A DNA stretch of 64,000 nt from Gammaproteobacteria bacterium (GCA_029253585.1 JAQWZF010000031.1:62001-126000); one strand, 5' to 3'; shown: positions 25,702-35,856, counted from the first letter of the stretch. A program made the numbers and translations. Notes: generated from the letters alone by a model not told the origin.

Positions 25702-27751
25702 TGAGGGTCTTCAGGTATCTGAATAAATAGATTAACTAGCTTGGAGAGGCTCTCATCATATCGCTCAGAGTATCGGGTATTTATAAGACTATTCCTACGA
25801 TTTTCTTCCAAGATTGTTACGCAGGGGCGTATTTCACATGTAGGGTAAATGAAAATTGATGCTACAGTGTGGCAGAGTTTTTCCAATACAGTCGAAGTCA
25901 TGTTGGTAAACTGAGGCTGCCGTGAGACAGAGGGCCGCAGTGACCACTGCTGCAGCAACTTATCCTGAAAACCTTCCGCGACGATAAAAGATTTCAACGT
26001 TTCCACCGAGAAGACGCATAAGGTAACCGGAGTCTTCGCGATGACGCTAGCGTTGCGCGTCCCGCTTCCAGTGATAACCGCCATTTCGCCTAAAATGTCT
26101 CCTGCCTGCAATTCAGCGTCTTTGCTGAGACGGAAGCCGTCGTGTTTGACCACCTCGCAGTAGCCAGTCAGTATCAACTAGACGTAGCCGCGGATCGTCG
26201 CATCTTGAACTAGGATTACATCCTCAGCGTTATAGCGTCGAATTTCTTCTTCTGCGAGCAGGCTGCGCATCCACCTGTTTGGAAAAAGGCGGCCAAGCCA
26301 CTCGGTAAGATAGTGGTTGATTTGTGAAGTATAAATTGCTGAACCACCGTCCAGAATCGTATAGCGCTTTCCGGAAGTCGCTAGGGAGAACGTTGTATTG
26401 AATTCATTGGCTAACTCTTCCACATGGACAAACACGACTCGATCCGAAGCTGATTGAATGGCATCGGCAGGATCGCCATGAATATCCCCTGCGCCGCCGT
26501 CGGCTACTAGTAGTGAGAACCTGTCGGTGTACAGTCGCTCCAGGTTCTTCGTCGTGCTCTCGCGAATCAGGCTTCGTTTTGTCAGGTCGCGTATGGCGCT
26601 CATCTAATGGTTGTCACCTATGATGCAGATTTCTCTTTTTATACCCTTGTTCACAGTAGAGAAGGTGGCACCAATGGTTGGGATACTATGGACTGTTACA
26701 TGTGGCTCGATAGTCAGGCCAAAGTAGTTCATCCGTTTGCCCGGGGTAACCTCCACCAGATTAAAGTGTTCACATACGGCATTGAGCGTCCAGCCTATAC
26801 CACATGAAATTTTCTCCATCGCCATATTGAAGACCTCACGCGTAGTGATGAGATCGACTCGATGAAGCACAAGCATCAACGGGAACAGAGAGGAATGATC
26901 ATCGTGCAGGTGGGTTAGGAAAACGGCTGCAACCTGATTCTTGGAAATGCCGCGAGCAAAAAGGTGTTGGGCTAGGAAGGGAATGGCATCTATTAGCAGG
27001 TATTCCCCGTTATAGCAGAATGCCAGTCCGGTGCAGGGCTCAGTGGGGGTGAAGCCAGAGGCTCCACCTAACACTTCGATACCCATCTTAACCAAGCCGC
27101 CTGGGAGGGAGTCTGGCTCAACTTTATCGGGGGGGCTGGATTTCGGTGTCTTCGTTGAGATCGATGCGCACGGACCTGCCGCCACTGTCTATATCGAAGA
27201 CATCTGTATCGACATGGATAATGGCTTGATCGTCAACTTTTACCCAGCCATCCCTGAACGGCAGGACATTGAAGAAGTCTTGAGCGGGAATGATCTCGCC
27301 ATACTTGTCCTTAAGAGCGAGCTCTTCGCTGGCTGCAAGCCATTCGTTGGCAAGGGCCTTGTCTGTTTGCCAGCCATTCAACTCGTCACGGGTTGGTCCG
27401 AATAGCGTGATACGCAACAGGCGCAGGGCATGAGAAATATCAGCGGCTTCACCGACCAGGTTGAGTCTTCGGCCTTGTTTCAGGCCTTTACTCATGAATA
27501 AAAAGAAATACAGTGGAAATTCAAGACTGTTCGTAAGGGACCCGCTCTTCTCTTTAATGTCGGGGAGGACGTGCGTGTCGAAATTCGTGACGCCATGGAG
27601 CAGCAAACCCTTTAGAACTTCGGGAGGTTGCCCCAGCAATATCTATCGCTCCGGAATCGTCTTCATAGAGACGGCTACCCAAGGACGGTTGGATCTGAGT
27701 GCTTTGGCCGGTATAGGCGCTGGCAGGTATATTAGGATTCTGAATAGCCAT
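25698..27751 (-). pseudogene. Broken MBL-fold hydrolase with cyclic-nucleotide-binding domain
   Basis: Five track ORFs assemble into one gene of about 680 codons. From the ATG at 27751 the frame shifts near 27630 (GGGG run), shifts again in a C7 run at 27129-27135, then has in-frame TAG at 26604 and TAG at 26178. The pieces still show an MBL metal motif (LTHLHDDHS), a GDNH segment, and a cNMP-binding domain (LILTGYCEVV, GDILGEMAVI). Removing one base from each homopolymer restores DIAGQPPEVLKG and EIQPPDKVEP. The first TAG sits in GDNH-stop-MSAIRDL and the second in RGYV-stop-LILTG, where Tyr or Gln is expected. TAG also ends many intact genes here, so it is not recoded. Four lesions mean the full protein is lost. 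Confidence 0.9.
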
Positions 27752-27899
27752 TAGTTGTTTATTATTATCTTATAAACAGGGTTTGACGGAACTGTCAGCA
27801 ATTACCTTTTGCAGATTACAATCTGAGGAGTTTCAGGGGAAGAGAAACATGGGTACAAATAGGGGTAATTGGGCAAATACAGTACCTAGTTACTGATCC

Positions 27900-28481
27900 C
27901 TAGTCGATTTGACTTCTGCCCATGGTGTAAAACTCGGTATTTGGCCTTATATCAGCCAGATTGGCCATTCGGTTAGACAGGGCGAATAGAGCGGCTATGG
28001 AGCCAATATCCCAGATCTCTTCGCTATTGAAACCGTTTTCTTGCAAAGAGGCGATGTCGGAATTCTGAATTTCGTGGGCTTGCTGCGAGACCTTCACGGC
28101 GAAATCCAGCATCAGCTTCTGTTTCGGTGTGATATCTGCCTTACGATAATTGGTTGCGACTTGATCTGCGATGAGTGGGTTTTTCTCCCTAATCCTGAGA
28201 ATTGCGCCGTGGGCTACGACGCAGTAGATGCATTGATTGATTCCGGATGTTGCGACTACTATCATTTCGCGCTCGGCCTTGCTTAGGCCCTCTGACTTCT
28301 CCATCAGGGCATCGTGATAGCTAAAGAATGCCCTAAATTCGTCCGGCCTGTGAGCCAGGGCAAGAAAAATATTAGGAATGAAACCAGCCTTTTTCTGCAC
28401 CGCCAGAATGCGTTGGCGTATATCTTTAGGTAGCTCATTCAGTTCTGGGACCTTAAATCTGCTCATGGGTATATCGCTCAT
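27900..28481 (-). CDS. AhpD-like peroxidase-related enzyme
   Basis: 193 residues in the carboxymuconolactone decarboxylase/AhpD fold, subgroup of uncharacterised peroxidase-related enzymes. The redox motif CxxCxxxH is intact as CIYCVVAH, with Cys84, Cys87 and His91. The N-terminal FIPNIFLALAHRPDEF block is typical of the subgroup. AhpD proteins reduce disulfide partners or organic hydroperoxides in the cytoplasm. It diverges from the SDR gene at 28673 across a 190-base spacer. Confidence 0.85.
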   Translation of the reverse strand: MSDIPMSRFKVPELNELPKDIRQRILAVQKKAGFIPNIFLALAHRPDEFRAFFSYHDALMEKSEGLSKAEREMIVVATSGINQCIYCVVAHGAILRIREKNPLIADQVATNYRKADITPKQKLMLDFAVKVSQQAHEIQNSDIASLQENGFNSEEIWDIGSIAALFALSNRMANLADIRPNTEFYTMGRSQID

Positions 28482-28672
28482 AATGTGTCTGCAGTGCTCG
28501 TTTGATGTGTTATGTTTTATCGAACTTAGAAGTTTGTTTAGTCTACTAGATGCGGCGTGTTTGTTCTTCGAAAAATATCGAGCTTACCTGAGTTGTCTGT
28601 CTCCGGTCTCGGTTACATTAATTGGAAACATCCCAGCCAGCTGGTATTAGGTAAATTAGGGCGGTAGCAAAG

Positions 28673-29542
28673 ATGGGTCAGTTAGCTTTAGAAGGCAGAA
28701 ACTACGTAGTTACAGGCGCCAATAGCGGAATCGGTTTCATTGCAGCGCGGCGTTTTGCCGAGTTGGGTGCAAATGTTGCACTGGTCTGCCGCAGCGAGCA
28801 GAGAGGGAGGGAGGCGGTCGCAGACATAATTGCGGCAACGGGTAATGAGAACGTCAGCCTCTATCTGGCAGATTTCGCTTCACTGGCGAGTGTTAGTGCG
28901 ATGGCAAATTGTCTTCTGCAGGACATGCCCGAAATCGACGTGTTATGCAACAATGCGGGAGGTGCCAACGGAGTGAGGAGTGTGACAGCGGAGGGCTTTG
29001 AAACTACACTTGCCAGTAATCATTTGAGTGCTTTTTTACTCACTAAGAAATTGTTGCCTGCAATTTTAAAGGCGGCTGACGAACGGCTTGCGAGGGTTGT
29101 CTTTACCAGTTCCTACGGGCACTTCAATAGCGCTTTAGATTTCGACGATATTGGCCTGAGCGAAGGCTATAGCACGCTGAAGTCCTATGGCCGTTCGAAA
29201 TTGATGAATCTGTTGACTGCCATGGAGTTGCAGAGCCGGCTTGTGGATAACAATGTAGTTACAAGTTCTTTTCACCCAGGCACGGTTAGGACTCCTATAT
29301 GGAAAAAAGGAGGCTTGTTGGCGCGGATACTAGGTTTGCTCTTGTATCCAACTATGATCAGTCAGGAGAAGGGGGCAGATACATTCATTTGGTTGGCGAG
29401 CTCGGAAGACTCGCCTAGTAAGAGTGCAGATGGTCATTATTTTTTTAAGCGACAGCGAGCGAAAGTCGCCAAGTTCGCAACGGCGGAGGAGGCAAAAAGA
29501 CTATGGCAGCTTAGCGAGAAGCTGGTTGCGCCATACTGCTAA
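28673..29542 (+). CDS. Short-chain dehydrogenase (retinol dehydrogenase-like)
   Basis: 289 residues, classical SDR. The cofactor motif is TGANSGIG at 14-21, the NNAG block follows Asp-rich strand four (IDVLCNNAG), the catalytic Ser lies in VVFTSSYG, and the active-site pair is YGRSK. SFHPGTVRT is typical of the retinol dehydrogenase/WWOX-like branch. The basic Arg after strand two (VCRSEQRGRE) predicts NADP(H). It is transcribed divergently from the AhpD-like gene and convergently with the acyl-CoA ligase. The substrate is not predictable. Confidence 0.86.
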   Translation: MGQLALEGRNYVVTGANSGIGFIAARRFAELGANVALVCRSEQRGREAVADIIAATGNENVSLYLADFASLASVSAMANCLLQDMPEIDVLCNNAGGANGVRSVTAEGFETTLASNHLSAFLLTKKLLPAILKAADERLARVVFTSSYGHFNSALDFDDIGLSEGYSTLKSYGRSKLMNLLTAMELQSRLVDNNVVTSSFHPGTVRTPIWKKGGLLARILGLLLYPTMISQEKGADTFIWLASSEDSPSKSADGHYFFKRQRAKVAKFATAEEAKRLWQLSEKLVAPYC

Positions 29543-29634
29543 TCAGGTTTTGAGTTCGGGGTTTGTTGCGTAGGCGTAGGCGTCTGCGCCAAGGAAGCGC
29601 TGCAAGAGTGGTAAATCAAGCTATCTTCAGGCCA

Positions 29635-31146
29635 TTAGTTAACCGAGCGATCCTGGTCTTCCCAATGGGGCGCGCGCAGCTCCCTCTTCAGGACTTTGCC
29701 TGGGCCCGATTTGGGGAGAGGTTCTACCTGCACATCCACGCCCTTGGGCACTTTGTACGCGGCAATGCGTTCGCGACAAAATTCGATCAGCTGCTCTTTG
29801 TCGATCTCATTACCTTCCCGCTGCACCACGACTGCCCAAACGGCTTCTCCCCATTTCTCATCGGGCACGCCGAATACAGCGACCTCGAGAATGGCAGGGT
29901 GCTGATAGAGTATTTCTTCGACTTCGGTGCAATACACATTTTCGCCACCGGTAACGATCATGTCTTTACTGCGATCGACTAGAAATACGTAACCCTCGTC
30001 ATCCATGTAGCCCAAGTCGCCGGTCCAATAGGCGCCATCTTTAAGCACGGCTGCCGTCTGCTCTTTCTTGTTCCAGTAGCCCTGCATCACATTTGGCCCA
30101 CGCACTACAACCTCGCCAATTTCGCCCGCAGGTAGCTCATCTCCATTGGGGGCGAGTATGGTAATCTCATTGCCTATCGCTGGTCGGCCACAGGACCTTG
30201 CTAGCGGGGAATCGATTAATTCTTGTTCCCTCGTGAGTATCGTGCAGATTGGTGAGAGCTCGGTGGCTCCATAGACTTCAATCAGTTCTGCGTTGGGGAA
30301 GGCCGCATGGGTGCGACGAAGAACTTCTGTGGCTATCGGCGAACCACCATGTACAAGCAGTTTTAGGCTGTCTGTCTTTCGCGGGCGTGCATGCTGCTCT
30401 TCCGCAATGGCTGCAAGCATAGTAGGGACCCCAAGGCTTTCTGTTATTCCGTGGGTCTGTATCAGGTCGAGCGCGATCTTAGGATCGAACGCGGCCAGTG
30501 TGACCTGAGTTCCCATTGTCCAGATATTTGCGATCACACCATTGGAACCCGCCGCATGAAATAAGGGTGCCATCACCAGCATTAGGTCATCTTCATGCTG
30601 TGGAACGGTGGTCATATAGTGAAAGGCGTTTGCGATGAGATTGCGATGGCTGAGCATTACGCCTTTGGACTTCCCGGTAGTGCCCCCGGTATAGAAAAGG
30701 CCGGCTAGATCAGACTCCTTGATATCGATGCCCAGTTCACTCTCTTGCGCCGCGCTGAGCATCGCATCATAGGCATCGGGAATCAGGATGACATGATCCA
30801 CGCAGTTGGCTAGTACGCCTGGGTCTTGGTCGATTAACAAGACCTTGGTCTGCGAGTCTTCTAGCGCATATTTTAATTCGCTGACTGCGTGGCGTGTGTT
30901 GAGAGGGACTACCACCAGCCCTGCGGCAGGCACTCCCATATAGGTTTCAATATAGCGTTGGCCGTTATTAGCGAGAATGGCGACTCGGTCACCCTTGTCC
31001 AAGCCCAGAGCTAATAGGCCGCCGGCTAAGAGGCGGCAGCGTCGATGCAACTCGGCAAAATCGATTGACTCGCTGCCGTCGATAATAGCAGTCTTGGCCG
31101 GGACCATTCTAGAGGCGTATAGGAGCGGATCAGCGAACGTGTGCAT
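29635..31146 (-). CDS. Acyl-CoA synthetase (AMP-binding, class I adenylate-forming)
   Basis: 503 residues with the core motifs in order: the phosphate-binding loop YTGGTTGKSKGVMLSH, EVYGATELSP, YWTGDLGYMDDEGYVFLVDR with the hinge, and the catalytic-lysine loop LPKSGPGKVLKREL. This is the fatty-acid/medium-chain acyl-CoA ligase branch, which activates a carboxylic acid as acyl-AMP and transfers it to CoA in the cytoplasm. Chain length cannot be judged. It is a single gene between convergent and same-strand neighbours. Confidence 0.9.
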   Translation of the reverse strand: MHTFADPLLYASRMVPAKTAIIDGSESIDFAELHRRCRLLAGGLLALGLDKGDRVAILANNGQRYIETYMGVPAAGLVVVPLNTRHAVSELKYALEDSQTKVLLIDQDPGVLANCVDHVILIPDAYDAMLSAAQESELGIDIKESDLAGLFYTGGTTGKSKGVMLSHRNLIANAFHYMTTVPQHEDDLMLVMAPLFHAAGSNGVIANIWTMGTQVTLAAFDPKIALDLIQTHGITESLGVPTMLAAIAEEQHARPRKTDSLKLLVHGGSPIATEVLRRTHAAFPNAELIEVYGATELSPICTILTREQELIDSPLARSCGRPAIGNEITILAPNGDELPAGEIGEVVVRGPNVMQGYWNKKEQTAAVLKDGAYWTGDLGYMDDEGYVFLVDRSKDMIVTGGENVYCTEVEEILYQHPAILEVAVFGVPDEKWGEAVWAVVVQREGNEIDKEQLIEFCRERIAAYKVPKGVDVQVEPLPKSGPGKVLKRELRAPHWEDQDRSVN

Positions 31147-31203
31147 GCGTCTATATCACCAGGGTAACATTACTTGGATTCAACGTGTCTGGCATCACTT
31201 GAT

Positions 31204-32853
31204 TTAGTTATCTTTCAGGCCGAAGGTATACACCACATTTCCTGATGCAATAGTCACGAACTGCTTTCCGTCAACGGCGTATGTCATAGGTGCTGCATGA
31301 ACTCGTGCACCCAGGGAGATATGCCACAGCTCTTCGCCAGTAGCTGCATCCAGGGCGAAGAAATAGCCGTCCGCGCTGCCCGTGAAAACGATTCCACCTG
31401 CTGTTGTCGTAATGCCTGCGGATGAGCGTGGCATTATCGGAAATTCCCATTCAATCTGTGCAGTTGCAGGATTGATGGCGCGAATGGAGCTGTGGAATGC
31501 GTCCATAGGTTGATTGTAGCGACCGCCACCACCGGTAAAGCGTTCGCCTTCTTCGTAGTCTTCGTCGCGTTTAAAGAATTCTTGTTCGCCGTCGAATGAG
31601 GTCACGTAGAACAAACCGGTCTGTTGGCTGTAGCCGGGAGAGTACCAGTTAGTTGCGCCAACGATAGGAGGGGACACCAGAATGCCCTCATAGGTAGGTG
31701 CCATGCCGGGAACGCGAATGGGGCGGCCATTAGGGTCTAATCCCTGAGCCCAGGTCTGTGATGCATAAGCATCTCCTTCCAGAAATTCGCCAGTCACGCG
31801 ATCGATAGTGTAGAAGAAGGCGTTACGGTTTGCCCACATCATTACCTTGCGTGTGCTGCCCTGGTATTCGATATCCGCGAGAATGGGTACTTGGATAGAG
31901 TCGTAGTCGTGCACATCGTGAGGCGTGAATTGAAAGTGCCAGGCGATCTCGCCCGTATCGCCATCCAGTGCCAGGGCGGAATCTGAGTAGAGGTTGTCGC
32001 CCAGGCGAACGTCTCCATTCCAGTCTGGCCCGGGATTGCCTGTACCCCAGTAAATCAGGTTCAGATCCGGGTCATAGGAGCCCGTAAGCCAGGTGGCTGC
32101 GCCGCCAGTTTTCCAGGAGTCACCAGACCAGCTGTCGTTGCCGGGCTCACCTGAACCTGGAATAGCGTAGGTGCGCCACTCCAGTTCGCCGCTAGCAGGA
32201 TCATAGGCATCGATGAAACCGCGAATTCCAAATTCGCCCCCGGCGATTCCGGTTACGACCTTGTCTTTGACAATTAACGGTGCAGCAGTCTTGCTGTATC
32301 CAGCTTCGTAGTCAGCCACCTCGGTGTCCCAAAGAACATTACCCGTGCGAGCATCTATGGCAACGAGGTGAGCATCCAAAGTGCTCATGAAGAGTGTCTC
32401 ACCTAGTATAGCCACGCCGCGGTTGTTACGCCCGCAGCAGATGCGCAAATCATCGGGTAGCTCGTGATCATAACGCCAATACACTCGACCGGTGCGAGCA
32501 TCTACAGCGGTTAGATTGCTGGGCGCTTCGGTGATAAACATGATTCCATCGACCACAGTTGGCACTGTTTCCGCTCGGTCTATGACCGGTATCTGGTATG
32601 ACCATTTCATTTCAAGTTCGGCCACGTTGCTCTTGTCGATCTGATCGAGGCGGCTGTAGCGCTGACTGTCCAGAGTGCCGGAGTACATCATCCAGTTCTC
32701 GGGTTCATCTTCAGCATTTATAAGGCGTTCCCAAGTAACTGGACTAAAAGCCGGCGTGATAACGGTCTGAAATTCGTCTTCCTGCGCGAAAACGGGCAGG
32801 GTCAGACCTAAGCCAAGGCATAGAGGGGCTAGCAGAGCGATGGATCGATTCAT
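31204..32853 (-). CDS. Periplasmic PQQ-dependent alcohol dehydrogenase, lanthanide-type motif
   Basis: 549 residues with a signal peptide (ending VFAQ) and an eight-bladed propeller. A vicinal disulfide pair is at Cys139-Cys140 (RICCGRN). Metal ligands match the family: Glu207 (GGEFGIRG), Asn273 (GTGNPG) and catalytic Asp316. Two residues on, Asp318 (HDYDS) gives the Asp-Tyr-Asp pattern of XoxF/PedH-type lanthanide enzymes; calcium enzymes have Ala, Ser or Thr there. It oxidises a primary alcohol or aldehyde to feed cytochrome c. The diheme cytochrome gene lies two bases upstream in the same operon. No pqq synthesis gene is in the window. Confidence 0.9.
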   Translation of the reverse strand: MNRSIALLAPLCLGLGLTLPVFAQEDEFQTVITPAFSPVTWERLINAEDEPENWMMYSGTLDSQRYSRLDQIDKSNVAELEMKWSYQIPVIDRAETVPTVVDGIMFITEAPSNLTAVDARTGRVYWRYDHELPDDLRICCGRNNRGVAILGETLFMSTLDAHLVAIDARTGNVLWDTEVADYEAGYSKTAAPLIVKDKVVTGIAGGEFGIRGFIDAYDPASGELEWRTYAIPGSGEPGNDSWSGDSWKTGGAATWLTGSYDPDLNLIYWGTGNPGPDWNGDVRLGDNLYSDSALALDGDTGEIAWHFQFTPHDVHDYDSIQVPILADIEYQGSTRKVMMWANRNAFFYTIDRVTGEFLEGDAYASQTWAQGLDPNGRPIRVPGMAPTYEGILVSPPIVGATNWYSPGYSQQTGLFYVTSFDGEQEFFKRDEDYEEGERFTGGGGRYNQPMDAFHSSIRAINPATAQIEWEFPIMPRSSAGITTTAGGIVFTGSADGYFFALDAATGEELWHISLGARVHAAPMTYAVDGKQFVTIASGNVVYTFGLKDN

Positions 32854-32855
32854 GC

Positions 32856-33668
32856 TTAATTCTCCTTTCGCAGTGAAAATAGATAGGCCACGAGGTCATC
32901 TACTTCGCTGTCGGATAAAATCTGTGTATAACTGGGCATGGTCGATTCTTCGACCCGCTCGATGGAGGCTAGTTGTCTCTTTGGATAAGACCAAAGATTC
33001 GATTCGGCATCCATTATTCGAAGTGAGAAGCTGTCTTCGTTCATGCGCAGGCCTTCTCTTGTGATGCCCTCGCTATCGGTTACGCGCATTGTCCACCAGC
33101 GCGGAGCAACCTCTTGGTGCGGATCGAGAATATCGGTCAGTAATTCTTCCGGGTTACGTCGCTCCCCAATGCGAGAAAGATCCGGCCCTAGCCTGCCTCC
33201 TTGCCCGTCAATCATGTGGCAGCTATTGCAGTCACCTTTATTCGCAAACAGTCTGGCTCCGGCCACCACGGAGCCGGGCAAATCGATATTTGCAGGGTCT
33301 GTGCTGAGTGAGCCTATATAGGCGACGAGTTGCCATACCTGAGAGTCGGGTAGGTCGGCGGCTACTGGGAGCATTGCAGTTCCAGGTACTCCCGTGCGTA
33401 TGATATTGAAGATACCTACATCTGAGCTGGCTCTAGATAGCCTGCCTGTTAAGTCCGGTGCGCCGGTTTCGTCATTGCCCTTCGCATCGAAACCATGGCA
33501 GCGGGAGCATTGCCGCTCGAAGTATTTCAAGCCTGCATTGATGTCGAAGCGCGTGTTGTAGAGATTGCCTGCATCTTCGGCGTTGCCACCGCTAGCGGCA
33601 AAGAGTGTGCCGCAAATGGCGATCGCCAGTAGATGCTTTATTTGAGTGCTTATACTGCTCATGCTCAC
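32856..33668 (-). CDS. Exported diheme cytochrome c, partner of the PQQ dehydrogenase
   Basis: 270 residues with a signal peptide and two cytochrome c domains, hemes at CSRCH (54-58) and CNSCH (147-151). Methionines that could be axial ligands occur in GTAMLP and in the C-terminal TMPSYTQ. A 70-residue segment after the second heme (WWTMRVTDSEGITREG) is the extra strand-rich insertion of quinoprotein-associated cytochromes. It is the first gene of the operon and ends two bases before the dehydrogenase ATG, so it almost surely accepts electrons from PQQH2 in the periplasm. Confidence 0.9.
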   Translation of the reverse strand: MSMSSISTQIKHLLAIAICGTLFAASGGNAEDAGNLYNTRFDINAGLKYFERQCSRCHGFDAKGNDETGAPDLTGRLSRASSDVGIFNIIRTGVPGTAMLPVAADLPDSQVWQLVAYIGSLSTDPANIDLPGSVVAGARLFANKGDCNSCHMIDGQGGRLGPDLSRIGERRNPEELLTDILDPHQEVAPRWWTMRVTDSEGITREGLRMNEDSFSLRIMDAESNLWSYPKRQLASIERVEESTMPSYTQILSDSEVDDLVAYLFSLRKEN

Positions 33669-33873
33669 TCCTCATTATTGTTGTTTGGGTGAGACTCTCT
33701 AGTGTAACACCACGGCCTGATCAAGCAATTGCTAATGCCTGTTTCGATTTCGGCTAACTGGAGAGAAGAAGGCCTAGTGAGCCTTGACGATAATATTACA
33801 ATTATGTGACAAAGTTGTAGTGTTAGGTAAAGAGTAAAACTATACTCGCAGTAAATCAAAGCAGGCTTAGATT

Positions 33874-34548
33874 ATGTCATCTTCACTCAGCGCTTTATTT
33901 GGCCGTTCTCCCATTCGGCCCATTCAAGAACATATGGCAATTGCCCACCACTGCGTGGAATTGCTGGGTAAGTTTCTTGAGGCAAGTTTTGTTAAAGATT
34001 GGGATGTCGCATTCGCCGTGCAGCAGGAAATTAGAGCTCAGGAAAATTTGGCGGATGATCTTAAAAGCAATGTGCGCACAGGGCTACCAAAGAGTCTATT
34101 TCTTCCCGTGCCCAGAACAGACCTGTTAGAACTCCTCTCTACGCAAGATAAGCTCGCCAACCGTGCCAAGGATGTGGCAGGGCTCATGCTGGGCAGGCGT
34201 ATGGAGATTCCGGAGAGCCTCGTTGTCGAAGTTCGCGAATACTATAACGAGAGTTTCTTGGCTTCGAAACAGGCGCTCAAAGTAATCAATGAGCTGGATG
34301 AACTGCTGGAAACAGGGTTTCGAGGCAAAGAGGTCGAGCTGGTTGAGGGGCTAATCGATGAGCTGGATGACCTGGAGCATCAGACTGACGTAAGTCAGGT
34401 AAAGTTGCGAGCAAAGTTGTTCGAGTTGGAGCAGTCACTGCCTCCAGTTGATGTTATGTTTTTATACAAAATCATCGATCAGATTGGCGACCTGGCTGAT
34501 ATTTCCGAAAGCGTGGGCGCGCGGCTACTGCTGCTGATAGCGCGATAA
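33874..34548 (+). CDS. DUF47/TIGR00153 PhoU-like protein, partner of phosphate permease
   Basis: 224 residues, all-helical PhoU-like fold of the TIGR00153/DUF47 group, with an acidic C-terminal bundle containing DELDDLEHQTD and a conserved DQIGDLADISE end. These proteins sit next to PiT permeases and are thought to modulate phosphate uptake. Here the permease gene follows after 33 bases, which supports the assignment. TATACT lies 28 bases before the ATG and may be a -10 element, but no convincing -35 is spaced correctly. Confidence 0.87.
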   Translation: MSSSLSALFGRSPIRPIQEHMAIAHHCVELLGKFLEASFVKDWDVAFAVQQEIRAQENLADDLKSNVRTGLPKSLFLPVPRTDLLELLSTQDKLANRAKDVAGLMLGRRMEIPESLVVEVREYYNESFLASKQALKVINELDELLETGFRGKEVELVEGLIDELDDLEHQTDVSQVKLRAKLFELEQSLPPVDVMFLYKIIDQIGDLADISESVGARLLLLIAR

Positions 34549-34581
34549 AAAGAATAATAACAACACGAAGCTAGGTAGTAC

Positions 34582-35856
34582 ATGTCTGACATAATCTCTC
34601 AATACGGCACTATTTTCCTGATCATGGCCTGTGTGTTTGGCTTCTTCATGGCCTGGGGTGTGGGCGCCAATGACGTGGCCAATGCGATGGGGACATCGGT
34701 TGGAGCCAAGGCTATAACTATCAAGCAGGCGATTCTTATCGCCATGGTGTTCGAATTCGCTGGAGCCTATTTCGCAGGCGGGGAAGTAACCTCAACCATC
34801 CGAAGTGGCATCATCGACATTGAAAAAGCAGGATTCGCCGATTCGCCAGAGCTGCTGGTGTACGGCATGCTGTCCTCACTGTTAGCGGCGGGGATTTGGC
34901 TATTGATCGCCTCCCATTATGGCTGGCCCGTTTCGACTACCCACTCGATAATCGGTGCAATCGTGGGCTTTGCCGTAGTTGGAATCTCCGTAGATGCAGT
35001 GGTTTGGAGCAAGGTGTGGTCTATCGTGGCTAGCTGGGTTGTCTCGCCCATGTGCTCGGGTATCATCGCCTTCTTTATTTTTCGCAGCGTACAAAAATTA
35101 GTGCTCGAAACCGACGACCCGTTCGCCAATGCGAAGAAGTACGTGCCGCTGTATATCTTCATGGTGGGCTTTATTATCGCGATGGTAACCTTGGTAAAGG
35201 GGCTGCGCTATGTGGGGCTGGACTTTAGTTTTGGCCAGTCTCTGGGTATCGCCGTGGCAGTAGGTGTATTTGCTATGCTCCTGGGTGTGTTACTTCTGCG
35301 CGGCATTAAGGAAGTGGCAGCTGGAAACGAAGATTTTCATTTCAGCAGCGTTGAGAAAGTGTTCGGTGTTTTGATGATATTCACCGCCTGCTCGATGGCA
35401 TTCGCTCACGGATCGAATGATGTAGCAAATGCTATTGGGCCGTTGGCGGCAGTGGCCGGTGTGGTGAGGAGCGGGGGAGAGTTTGCTGAACAGTCCGGAT
35501 TGCCCTTCTGGATCTTACTCTTGGGCGGCGGCGGTATAGTCGCGGGTCTTGCAATGTGGGGTTACAAGGTTATTGCGACCATAGGCAGAAATATTACCGA
35601 GCTTACGCCGAGCCGCGGTTTTGCTGCAGAGTTGGCGGCGGCAACCACCGTCGTTGTTGCCTCCGGCACCGGTATTCCGGTATCCACTACGCACACACTT
35701 GTAGGCGCCGTGTTGGGAGTAGGGCTAGCTCGCGGTATCGGTGCGCTGAACCTCACAGTCGTTAGCAGGATTTTTCTTTCTTGGGTGGTTACCCTGCCTG
35801 TAGGCGCGGGAATCTCCATAATATTCTTCTTCCTATTCAGGGCTATTTTTTCCTAG
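34582..35856 (+). CDS. PiT-family inorganic phosphate transporter
   Basis: 424 residues, about ten membrane helices. The two PHO4 signature repeats are present: GANDVANAMGTSVGAKAIT near the N-terminus and AHGSNDVANAIGPLAAV in the second half; both Asp residues needed for transport are there. Paired VSTTHS and VSTTHT segments follow each. It moves phosphate (with a divalent metal complex) by proton or sodium symport across the inner membrane. It forms an operon with the PhoU-like gene. The GGEVTSTIR segment after helix two is also typical. Confidence 0.92.
   Translation: MSDIISQYGTIFLIMACVFGFFMAWGVGANDVANAMGTSVGAKAITIKQAILIAMVFEFAGAYFAGGEVTSTIRSGIIDIEKAGFADSPELLVYGMLSSLLAAGIWLLIASHYGWPVSTTHSIIGAIVGFAVVGISVDAVVWSKVWSIVASWVVSPMCSGIIAFFIFRSVQKLVLETDDPFANAKKYVPLYIFMVGFIIAMVTLVKGLRYVGLDFSFGQSLGIAVAVGVFAMLLGVLLLRGIKEVAAGNEDFHFSSVEKVFGVLMIFTACSMAFAHGSNDVANAIGPLAAVAGVVRSGGEFAEQSGLPFWILLLGGGGIVAGLAMWGYKVIATIGRNITELTPSRGFAAELAAATTVVVASGTGIPVSTTHTLVGAVLGVGLARGIGALNLTVVSRIFLSWVVTLPVGAGISIIFFFLFRAIFS

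Noticed and set aside
27129-27135. C7 tract as a phase-variation switch
   Set aside because: The gene has three further lesions, so a switch at this run would not restore it; kept only as a note.
25698-27751. TAG read as an amino acid (recoding)
   Set aside because: Many intact genes in the window end with TAG, for example at 3528, 22708, 35856, 50703 and 62663, and the same gene also has frameshifts.
33784-33846. Promoter or Pho box before the phosphate-transport operon
   Set aside because: TATACT is present, but no -35 at a proper distance and no Pho-box repeat were found.
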